Of a stretch of 63,275 bases of DNA, positions 37,301-44,033 are shown piece by piece. Numbering within the stretch: position 1 is the first letter of the stretch; each line of letters begins with the position of its first letter. A program made the translations under genes and the position numbers. The notes beneath the pieces were generated by a model that ran no database searches, had not been told where the DNA came from, and worked only from the letters and a program-made list of their open reading frames with translations. This DNA is from Candidatus Sumerlaeia bacterium (lineage in GTDB: Bacteria; Sumerlaeota; Sumerlaeia; SLMS01; JAHLLQ01): the NCBI GenBank assembly GCA_019634695.1, contig JAHCAW010000021.1:1-63275 (forward strand), in the 5' to 3' direction.

Positions 37301-38480
37301 CGGAGCGCACCTTCTCGTTGGCGCGTTCGAGCAGGTCGGCCAGTTGGCGCAGAAGGTCTCGGTCGGCGGGCTGGGCGCGCACGAGCGTCTCGAGCGCCTC
37401 GATGGCGGGCGCGAGTGCGTGACGTTGCTCGAGGACGGCGACGAGGGCGAGCGCGCGGTCACGCCAGTCGGCATGGTCGGAACGGGTGGCGTAGAGATCG
37501 AGCAGGCGCTGGGCGAGGCCGAGATCTTCGGGTTCGAGTTCGCGGGCGGTTTCGAGGGCGGCGGCGGCTTCGTCCAGATTGCCCACCTCGCGGCACCGGT
37601 AGGCCTGCTGCAGGAGTTCGGCGGCGGCCTCCTTGTGGTTCTCGGTGGCGAGCAGAAGCTGGGCCAGCATGGCGCCTGCGTCGAAGCCGACATCGCCGAG
37701 CGACTGGATGCGGCGGTAGGCCTGGATGGCCTGTCCGAGATCGCCCTGCGACTCGGCGAACTCGGCGAGCACAAGATACTCCTGCAGGGCCTCGTCGGTG
37801 CGGGCGTTGGCGCGGTACCAGTCGGCGAGGCGGCGGCGGACGAGCAGGTTCTCGCCGCTGCGTGCGAGTTCGCGCCGCAGCGCCTTCTCGACCCCCTCGG
37901 GGTTGCCGGCCTTCTCCTCCGCGTCGGCCAGCAGCAGCACCCACTGCGGGATGTCGTCGCGTTTGCCCGAGTCGGTCAGCAGGCGGACGGTCAACTGGAG
38001 GGCCTGGACGTTGCCCGAGTCGCCGTCGAGCACCTGATCGAGGCGTTCGCGGGCGACGCGCAGGTGCTCGTCGCGCTGTTCGGGATCGGTGCGCGCCAGT
38101 TCGAGGCAGTTCTCGGCCTCGACAAGCGCGGCGTTGAGGGCGGCCTGATTCTGCGGCAGGGCGACGGAGAGCTGGAACTCGTCGACGAGGTGGCGCAGGG
38201 CGGAGTCGTAGTGGAGGCGCCGGGTGCGGGCGACCAGGTCGATGAGGTCGCCGCCCGCGTTGCCCGGGCATCCCGGGTGCGAGCACTCGTAGTGGCGCTT
38301 GTCGAGGGTGACGGTCAGGGTGCGGTCATCCACGCCGCCATGGATGGGGCAGAGCATGCGGACCTTGTGGCGGTCGCGCACGAGGGACTCGGGCCGGTAG
38401 TCGAGCGACTCGAGCACGTCGAGCGGTTCGAGCTGGCGGAGCACTCGCTTGATGAGATTCTGTGGGTAGACGCTCTTCAT
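34350..38480 (-). CDS. DnaG-type zinc finger - TPR solenoid - DnaA-type AAA+ ATPase fusion
   Basis: The 1376-aa protein has three parts. Residues 1-102 resemble the primase (CHC2) zinc-binding domain: Cys44-Pro-Ile-His47, Cys66, Cys71, then GGDLIDLV; the last Cys pair is spaced four rather than two. Residues about 105-1110 are a long tetratricopeptide-type solenoid. Residues about 1128-1370 are a DnaA domain III: YTFDRFVVGDQNRFAWATA, Walker A SDVGLGKTH (about 1168), Walker B LLLLDDVHLLAG, sensor I SDRPP, Arg-finger LVSRFGAG, sensor II VRELMAAY. Every ATPase motif is intact but the DnaA domain IV helix-turn-helix is missing, as in Hda. Cytoplasmic. It heads a coupled operon. Start ATG at 38480 is chosen from the zinc-finger homology. 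A role in replication control is inference. Confidence 0.88.
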   Translation of the reverse strand: MKSVYPQNLIKRVLRQLEPLDVLESLDYRPESLVRDRHKVRMLCPIHGGVDDRTLTVTLDKRHYECSHPGCPGNAGGDLIDLVARTRRLHYDSALRHLVDEFQLSVALPQNQAALNAALVEAENCLELARTDPEQRDEHLRVARERLDQVLDGDSGNVQALQLTVRLLTDSGKRDDIPQWVLLLADAEEKAGNPEGVEKALRRELARSGENLLVRRRLADWYRANARTDEALQEYLVLAEFAESQGDLGQAIQAYRRIQSLGDVGFDAGAMLAQLLLATENHKEAAAELLQQAYRCREVGNLDEAAAALETARELEPEDLGLAQRLLDLYATRSDHADWRDRALALVAVLEQRHALAPAIEALETLVRAQPADRDLLRQLADLLERANEKVRSEHVRHRLAEACLEAEDFDAARAILHQRLDVNPDDRSALDACVRLAERAGNPVEAADALRRLAQAHENAGDSDTAADVLLRLMPLLPGDFDVPLAVARLRHARGRTAEAIEILVELLRGLAPGEDPDGTLRHAARCISLLPDQSDLLLERARLLERLDRLADADADRLRACQLLLAAGRAAEAERNVAHLLDRQPPPQGAFETMADAMAAQGRARPAAELLAEHAATLAGTGAVAQAADLLHKALALDPASLGILRRLADALRLLDAPAEQRLDIAERLLDATDRLGDHVAAIRQAHEILDMRPDHVGARRKLLQLYEKTGDTTNWSQSSRQLADLYREAGDHVAERQLLDGILGRRPNDLDAHERLLPLLFGEAEPELCRRALDRYLRVTAETQLIERAAGFLEGLTQQHPDNAVLKQTLAEVFEKLSRTEEQVAQLLSLLALHEERNEFVAAARIYPGLLKLQPDDIEYRNDFIRVLLRAGDRVGAARESVALAALLYRENKREAARRRYEEAVELDRTNADAYRGLARLAFAEGFRSEATAALCRLAETLAEESRLVEADAVLDEALSWAPEDTTLHRRKIALYRDSKAPQPRKALAALDVLARLHIATGEIDESLAVRREAIELFPADPSVRQACIDDLVALGRNADAVDCLLELATAHRRHRHVAEALELCEQCLLIDPAHLGALSLRAELFEESGDPERALAEWRALAPRVQRIATVAESSDSVVRVPLRLVPEYTFDRFVVGDQNRFAWATAMAVAKAPGKTPHNPLFLTSDVGLGKTHIAHAIAHHVRQTQPDALVLYASAEDFVSELVDAIQANAVADLRRRYRRADLLLLDDVHLLAGKTRAQEEFFQIFNTLIQEGKQIVVTSDRPPQEMAHLEKRLVSRFGAGVIVDIQRPDYETRLAILRRQALPAGYAILPEGLLETIAEMAEGSVRELMAAYKQLMAMCDHGGRELTPETARQAVARVCSAGSIGTSST

Positions 38481-38535
38481 CCGGCCTGGGTGTCCGCCCC
38501 CGGGGTGCGCCCGGGCCGGGCGCGGCATCGGCTTT

Positions 38536-38564
38536 GGCCTACGTCCCGGCGGGGCGCATGTCAA
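38536..38564 (-). promoter_or_regulatory. Promoter of the DnaA-like fusion operon
   Basis: On the minus strand TTGACA (38559-38564) is followed by a 17-base spacer and TAGGCC (38536-38541). The -35 is a consensus match; the -10 keeps only the leading TA. Transcription would begin near 38529, giving a leader of about 50 bases before the ATG at 38480. Confidence 0.5.
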
Positions 38565-38619
38565 AAGGGATGGTGGCGGTTCGGAAAGGGTCCTTGGGGC
38601 TGGGGGGCCGTCGTTCCAG

Positions 38620-38649
38620 TTGAAACGGCGGGGGGAGCGGTCCCATACT
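38620..38649 (+). promoter_or_regulatory. Promoter of the dockerin protease gene
   Basis: TTGAAA (38620-38625), 18 bases, CATACT (38644-38649). Four of six -10 positions match the consensus. It lies just before the GGAGGAG ribosome site and is divergent from the DnaA-like operon promoter. Confidence 0.4.
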
Positions 38650-38676
38650 AAGGCGGTGCGGAGGAGAAACCGTCCC

Positions 38677-41451
38677 GTGAACTTGCGTCTGTCCGTGTTT
38701 TTTGCCCTGCTGGTGATGTGGGCGACCGCCCTTTCGGGAGCCGGCGTGCCGCAGCCGCTGGCCCAGAATGCCCAGTCGCTCGGCGCCGTCGAGCGCGTGC
38801 CGATGCCCAAGATGGACAACTCGCTGCTCGAGGCCCGAGCCCAGGTGCTCGACGCCGCCGGGCCGTTCCACTTCGCCGAGGCCATCGAAGTGGCCCTGAC
38901 GCCCTGGGACTCCGGCACGTGGGAGTGGCTGCCCGACGGGACGGCGCTGTGGCGGCTGCTCGTCGAGTCGCCGGAGGCGCGGTCCCTGAATCTGGGCTTC
39001 ACACAGTACGCCATGCCGGCGGGCGGGCAGTTGTTCCTCTACAGCGCGGACTACAAGTCCGTGCTCGGGCCCTTCACGGACGAGTACAACCAGCCGCACG
39101 GGCAGTTGTGGACGCCGCTGGTGCCGGGCAGCGAACTGGTCGTCGAGGTGCAGTTGCCGGGCGAAGAGATTGGCAACCTCAAGCTGGTGCTCGGGGCGGT
39201 GAACCATGGCTTCCGGGACATCGGCGGGTCGGCAAACAAGTCGGGCTCGTGCAATGTGGACGTGGTCTGTCCGCAAGGCGACGCTTGGCGCGACCAGATT
39301 CAGTCAGTGGCGGTGTACGGCACCGGCGGCACGAGGTTCTGCACCGGGGCGTTGGTGAACAACACAGCCCAGGATGGCCGCCCCTTCTTCCTGACAGCGA
39401 ACCACTGCGGCATCACGGAGAGCAACGCGGCGTCGGTGGTGGTGTATTGGAACTACCAGAATTCGACCTGTCGGACGCCGGGCAGCGCAGCCAGCGGCGG
39501 CGCGGGCAATGGCTCGCTGACCCAGTTCAACTCGGGGGCGGTGCTGCGCGCGCGGAACGCGGAATCGGACTTCACGCTGCTCGAGTTGAGCACGCCAGTA
39601 GCGCGCGCCGTGAATCCCTTCTTCGCGGGCTGGGACCGATCGGGAGCAAACGCCCTGACCTCCGTCGCCATCCACCATCCCAACGGCGAAGAGAAGCGCA
39701 TCAGTTTCGAGAACGATCCAACGACGATCACCAGCTACCTGCAGGCGGCGGTGCCGGGCAACGGCACGCACCTGCGCGTGGAGGACTGGGATCTCGGCAC
39801 GACGGAGCCGGGTTCGTCGGGCTCGCCACTGTTTGACCAGAACAAGCGCATCGTCGGGCAGTTGCACGGGGGCTATGCGGCCTGCGGCAACAATCTGGAC
39901 GACTGGTACGGTCGTTTCTCCATTTCGTGGACGGGCGGAGGCACAAGCTCCACGCGGCTGCGCGACTGGCTCGATCCGCTGAACACGGGCGAGACGGCGC
40001 TCGAGGGGCGCGGGCTGTCGGATTTCGCCTCGGGCGGCGCGATCATCATCGATGACACGCACGGCACCGGCGACGGGGACGGCATCGCCGAACGCGGCGA
40101 ACAGGGCATCCAATTGACAATCCCCATGCGCAACGTCGGTTCGGCGACCGCGACGGGCATCTCGGTGACGCTGACCAGCCTGAGCCCGGGCGTGACAGTC
40201 GATTCGGCCGTCTCGACCTATCCCGACATCGCCGCCGGACAGAGTAGTTCGAACACGACGCCGTTCGCGATCTCGGTCGGGCCGACCCACCCATGCGGGA
40301 CGTCGATCAGCTTGGTCCTGCAAGTGACGAGCGCCAGCTCGGACGGCAACTTCCAAGTGATCGTGCCGACGGGCCCCGTGTGCAACGTGATCCCGGACCT
40401 CGCCTCGGGCGGGACACCGGTTCTGGTGGACTCGACCGGCAATGGCAACGGCAACGGCGTCGCCGACCCGGGCGAAACGGCGCTGCAGGTCTCCTTCCCA
40501 GTGAGCAACGCGGGCGGCGCGGCCGAAGGCGTCTTCGCGATCTTGCAGTCGATGACGCCCACCGCCACCGTCGTGCAGGACACGCGCTCGTATCCCACGA
40601 TCCCGACCGGTCAGATGCGGCTGAACAGCCTGCCCTTCGTGGTGGCACTCGATCCGTCGCATCCCTGCGGCGAGCCGGTGGAACTCGAACTGCATGTGAA
40701 CAGCGGCCTCGAGGTGCGCACCATCCCGCACAAGCTGCCGACAGGCGCCGTCAATACCGGGCAGGTGGTTCCAGTCTCGAAGACGGTGACGCCGGGCACG
40801 GTCTTCGGCGCCAACCCGGAGACCGTCGTCACGCCCATCGTTGTGCCGGAAGTCGGCACCGTGACGGACGTGGATCTGACCGTGACGATCCCCCACACCT
40901 GGCTGGAGGATCTGGACATCTATCTGCGCAGCCCGTCAGGCACGACGGTGCACCTGTTCAATCGCCTCGGAACAAGCGACGACAACCTGACCAACACGAC
41001 GTTCGACGACGAAGCCGCATTGCCTATTTCCAGCGGCTCGGCCCCGTTCACCGGACGCTTCCGACCCTTCCAGGCGCTGTCGGCATTCGACGGCCAGCCC
41101 GTTCAGGGCATCTGGCAGGTGATCGTGGTGGACAACGCGAGCCTGGACAGTGGCGTCATTCAGTCGCTGACGCTGGCCATGACGATCCATCCGGTGACCT
41201 GCGCGCCCCCGAAAGCGGCAAAGGGCGACGTCAACAAGGACGGGAACGTGACGCCGGCCGACGCGCAAGCGGCGTTCGAGTGCTTCCTGCTGGGCGATTG
41301 CGGTCCGGGCAAGGACCTGCTCGCCGCCGACGTGGCACCGGACAACGGCGACGGCTGCGTGGGCGAGGGCGACGGCAATGGCATCATCACGCCGGCCGAC
41401 GCCGAACGCATCTTCCGCCTCGCGCTGGGCATGGAGTCGCCCTGCCCGTGA
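38677..41451 (+). CDS. Secreted trypsin-fold (lysyl endopeptidase-like) protease with P domain and dockerin
   Basis: The 924-aa exported protein has a signal peptide to about residue 29. Its chymotrypsin-fold protease resembles Achromobacter protease I: His243 in LTANHCG, Asp298 in ESDFTLLEL, Ser381 in GSSGSP, with surrounding Cys residues for disulphides. Two repeated beta domains follow, each starting with a GNG/GDG...GEQ or GET stretch (about 460-590 and 595-700). Next comes a proprotein-convertase P-like domain (IPHTWLEDLDIYLRSPSGT). The chain ends in a type I dockerin from residue 849, with paired calcium loops GDVNKDGNVTPADA and GDGNGIITPADA. GTG at 38677 is chosen over ATG 38620 because of the perfect GGAGGAG site. 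The dockerin implies docking to a cohesin partner, none of which is in the window. Confidence 0.9.
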   Translation: MNLRLSVFFALLVMWATALSGAGVPQPLAQNAQSLGAVERVPMPKMDNSLLEARAQVLDAAGPFHFAEAIEVALTPWDSGTWEWLPDGTALWRLLVESPEARSLNLGFTQYAMPAGGQLFLYSADYKSVLGPFTDEYNQPHGQLWTPLVPGSELVVEVQLPGEEIGNLKLVLGAVNHGFRDIGGSANKSGSCNVDVVCPQGDAWRDQIQSVAVYGTGGTRFCTGALVNNTAQDGRPFFLTANHCGITESNAASVVVYWNYQNSTCRTPGSAASGGAGNGSLTQFNSGAVLRARNAESDFTLLELSTPVARAVNPFFAGWDRSGANALTSVAIHHPNGEEKRISFENDPTTITSYLQAAVPGNGTHLRVEDWDLGTTEPGSSGSPLFDQNKRIVGQLHGGYAACGNNLDDWYGRFSISWTGGGTSSTRLRDWLDPLNTGETALEGRGLSDFASGGAIIIDDTHGTGDGDGIAERGEQGIQLTIPMRNVGSATATGISVTLTSLSPGVTVDSAVSTYPDIAAGQSSSNTTPFAISVGPTHPCGTSISLVLQVTSASSDGNFQVIVPTGPVCNVIPDLASGGTPVLVDSTGNGNGNGVADPGETALQVSFPVSNAGGAAEGVFAILQSMTPTATVVQDTRSYPTIPTGQMRLNSLPFVVALDPSHPCGEPVELELHVNSGLEVRTIPHKLPTGAVNTGQVVPVSKTVTPGTVFGANPETVVTPIVVPEVGTVTDVDLTVTIPHTWLEDLDIYLRSPSGTTVHLFNRLGTSDDNLTNTTFDDEAALPISSGSAPFTGRFRPFQALSAFDGQPVQGIWQVIVVDNASLDSGVIQSLTLAMTIHPVTCAPPKAAKGDVNKDGNVTPADAQAAFECFLLGDCGPGKDLLAADVAPDNGDGCVGEGDGNGIITPADAERIFRLALGMESPCP

Positions 41452-41461
41452 GGATCGTCGG

Positions 41462-42268
41462 CTAGTCGCCGCCGGGAAACTGCCAAAGGTGATTCACGGG
41501 CCCGATGCCGCCGCCGATGGGCCAGGCATGGGCGATGGCGCCGCGGAGCCATTCGCGGGCGGCGTCGACGGCAGCGGGCAGGGACAGGCCGCGGCCGAGG
41601 TTCGAGGCAATGGCCGCGCTGAGCGTGCAGCCGGTGCCGTGCGTGTGGCGCGCGTCGAGCCGCGGAGCGCGGCTGAGCCGCAGGCCACCGACGGGCTCCC
41701 AAAGGACATCGACAACTTCGTCGGCATCGTCGAGATGGCCGCCCTTGACCAGGACGGCACGCGGGCCGAGGGCGGCGAGGTCGCGCGCGGCAGCCTCGGC
41801 GTCGGCAAGCGTGCGCACGTCGCGGCCGAGCAGCACGCCGGCCTCCTGCGCGTTGGGCGTGATGAGCCGGGCCATCGGGATCAGAAGGCTCTTGAGAGCG
41901 GCGACCGCGTCGTCTTGCAGCAGCTTGTGACCGCTCTTGGAGACCATCACCGGATCGACGACAAGATTGGGGACGGCGTAGACGGCGAGTTCGCGGGCAA
42001 CGGTGACGATGATGTCGGGACGCGAGAGCATGCCCGTCTTGGCCGCGTCGCACCCGATGTCGGAGAGGACGGCGTCGAGCTGGGCGGCGACGAAGTCGGC
42101 CGGCGCGTCGTGGATGGCGGTGACGCCGCGGGTGTTCTGGGCGGTGAGGGCGACGATGACACTCATGCCGTAGCAGCGATGCGCGGCGATGGTCTTGAGG
42201 TCGGCCTGGATGCCGGCGCCGCCGCCGCTGTCGCTGCCTGCGATGGTGAGGATGCGGGGAGGAGTCAT
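41462..42268 (-). CDS. thiD: Hydroxymethylpyrimidine (phosphate) kinase
   Basis: The 268-aa ribokinase-fold enzyme phosphorylates HMP and HMP-P for thiamine synthesis. It has the N-terminal AGSDSGGGAGIQADLKT, KTGML, VVDPVMVSKSGHKLL, TPNAQEA and the anion-hole/catalytic HGTGCTLSAAIA motifs, all typical of ThiD. Its ATG overlaps the stop of the upstream MBL-hydrolase gene in ATGA, so translation is coupled. No other thi gene is adjacent. It ends ten bases from the convergent dockerin-protease stop. Confidence 0.95.
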   Translation of the reverse strand: MTPPRILTIAGSDSGGGAGIQADLKTIAAHRCYGMSVIVALTAQNTRGVTAIHDAPADFVAAQLDAVLSDIGCDAAKTGMLSRPDIIVTVARELAVYAVPNLVVDPVMVSKSGHKLLQDDAVAALKSLLIPMARLITPNAQEAGVLLGRDVRTLADAEAAARDLAALGPRAVLVKGGHLDDADEVVDVLWEPVGGLRLSRAPRLDARHTHGTGCTLSAAIASNLGRGLSLPAAVDAAREWLRGAIAHAWPIGGGIGPVNHLWQFPGGD

Positions 42269-43068
42269 CGTGCGGGAACGTTGTCGGGTTGGAAGTCGAA
42301 CTCGAGCCCGTCGTAGGCGAGCTGCATGCCCTTGGGCAACCGGGCATTGGTCTCGTGGTGCTCGAGCAGGTGGGTGATGTGGACGAAGTAGGTGCGCTCG
42401 GCGGCGATGTCGCGGGCGATGGCGACGGCTTCGTCGAGCGAGAAGTGCGTCGAGTGGGGCTCGGGGCGCAGGGCGTTGAGGACGAGGGTTCGGCAGTCGC
42501 GCATCAGGGCAAGCGTCGAGGCGGGGATGGCGTTGGCGTCGGTGACGAAGACGAAGTCGCCGAAGCGATAGCCGAGGATGTCGAGGCTACCGTGTTTGAC
42601 CGGCAGGGGAACGATGCGTTGGCCGAGGAACTCGAAGGGCCCCGTGACGGGGCGAAGGTCGAGCGAGGCAACGCCGCCGCCCTGCTGGGGCGGGTCGAAG
42701 ATGTAATGGAAGCGGACGCGGATGTCGTCGAGAGTCCCTGCGTTGCCGTACATCGGCAGGACGTGGCGCTGGAGGAAGTTGTACAGGCGGAGGTCGTCGA
42801 TGCCGGCGACGTGATCGAAGTGGGCGTGGGTGAGCAGAACGCCGTCGAGGCGATCGATGCGGTGGTTCAGGGCCTGCTGGCGGTAGTCGGGTCCGCAATC
42901 GACGATCAGGGCGCGGGCGGTGTCGATCGGGACGCCAGGCCCTTCGCGCAGGAGCAGACCGGCACGCAGGCGCTTGTTCTTCGGATCGGGGGACAGACAG
43001 GTCGGATGCGTGCATCCGATGGGGGGGACGCCCGTGGAGGTGCCGGAGCCGAGGATGGTGGCGATCAT
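42265..43068 (-). CDS. PhnP-like metallo-beta-lactamase-fold hydrolase
   Basis: The 267-aa protein has the MBL dinuclear site His81-x-His83-x-Asp85-His86 (LTHAHFDHVAGIDDLR), DCGPDYRQQ before it and a late VHITHLLEHH motif. The N-terminal GSGTSTGVPPIGC with Cys19 and Cys24 matches the structural zinc hairpin of PhnP-type phosphoribosyl cyclic phosphodiesterases. The same fold includes RNase Z and lipoyl/octanoyl-linked LipB partners, so a general phosphodiesterase role is safest. It is coupled to thiD by a four-base overlap. Confidence 0.88.
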   Translation of the reverse strand: MIATILGSGTSTGVPPIGCTHPTCLSPDPKNKRLRAGLLLREGPGVPIDTARALIVDCGPDYRQQALNHRIDRLDGVLLTHAHFDHVAGIDDLRLYNFLQRHVLPMYGNAGTLDDIRVRFHYIFDPPQQGGGVASLDLRPVTGPFEFLGQRIVPLPVKHGSLDILGYRFGDFVFVTDANAIPASTLALMRDCRTLVLNALRPEPHSTHFSLDEAVAIARDIAAERTYFVHITHLLEHHETNARLPKGMQLAYDGLEFDFQPDNVPAR

Positions 43069-43237
43069 GGGAGGGCGCCGGGCGGGGGTTGGCGGCGGGC
43101 TCGGCCGCCGACCTGCTGTGCCCGGAAGCCGGCGGCGGTGCAAGCAGTTCGCGTGGCGGGCCGAGTGAGGCATTGACCCGCCGGAGCGGTTCGCCGGATG
43201 AGAGGGCGGTCCGGTAGCAAGGAGCCGGTTCGCGCCG

Positions 43238-44002
43238 ATGTGGTCGACCATTGAGAATACCTTCGGGCGGCTGTTCGCGGTCAGCGGCGGCGTGTTGCTG
43301 CTGTTCGGGCGCAGCGTGGCGGACGTGCGCATTTGCCGGCGCGATCTGGGCCGACTGCTGGGGCAGATGAACGCCATCGGCGTGCACACCTTCCCGCTGG
43401 CGGTGATGATCGGGTTGTTCACGGGTATGATCTTCGCCCTCAATATGGGCCTGCCGCTGCGGGACTACGGGGCGCAGAACAACATCGGCGGAATCCTGGG
43501 CGTGGCACTGGTGCGCGAGCTGGCACCGGTCTTCACGGCCTTTATCCTGGCGGCGCGCGTCGGGGCGGCAATCACCGCCGAACTGGGCACGATGGCCGTG
43601 TCGGACGAGATCGACTCGCTGCGGGTGCTCGGCATCCGACCGACGCGCTATCTGGCGACGCCGCGCATCGTCGCGTCGCTGGTGATGAACCCGATTCTGA
43701 CGACGTATTCGTGCGCGGCGGGCATGCTGGGCGGAGCGCTGCTGGCGCAAACGTATCTCGGCGTCGGCCCCTCGACCTACTGGGAGCACCTGTTCCGCGT
43801 GATGGACCTGAAGGAGATCAACACGGGGCTGACCAAGGCGCTCGTCTTCGGCGGCCTGTACTCGTCGATCTGCGTGTACTATGGCCTGACGACGACCGGT
43901 GGCGCGCAGGGTGTCGGCCGCTCGACGACACGCGCGGTCGTCGCGTCGCTCACCAGCATCCTCGTCGCCGACTTCCTGCTCACGCGGGCGCTGTTCGGCT
44001 GA
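43238..44002 (+). CDS. mlaE: MlaE-family ABC transporter permease
   Basis: The 254-aa membrane protein is an MlaE/YrbE permease (5-6 TM helices). The family core is clear: LVRELAPVFTAFILAARVGAAITAELGTMAVSDEIDSLRVLGIRPTRYLATPR (broken into its parts here), including the coupling-helix E-x-D-x-L-R-V-L-G. Such permeases work with an ATPase (MlaF) and an MCE protein (MlaD) to move phospholipids between membranes, implying an outer membrane. Neither partner is adjacent; the next gene is a lipoprotein. The ribosome site AAGGAG lies 13 bases before the ATG, and TTGACC is at 43173-43178. Confidence 0.93.
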   Translation: MWSTIENTFGRLFAVSGGVLLLFGRSVADVRICRRDLGRLLGQMNAIGVHTFPLAVMIGLFTGMIFALNMGLPLRDYGAQNNIGGILGVALVRELAPVFTAFILAARVGAAITAELGTMAVSDEIDSLRVLGIRPTRYLATPRIVASLVMNPILTTYSCAAGMLGGALLAQTYLGVGPSTYWEHLFRVMDLKEINTGLTKALVFGGLYSSICVYYGLTTTGGAQGVGRSTTRAVVASLTSILVADFLLTRALFG

Positions 44003-44033
44003 CGCGACCACTCCCCGCGCGAGGCCCCGCCCC

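Noticed and set aside
34437..38651. Long open frames (over 570 codons) on the plus strand opposite the DnaA-like fusion
   Set aside because: The minus strand has all AAA+ and zinc motifs; the plus frames are shadows rich in Gly, Val and Arg.
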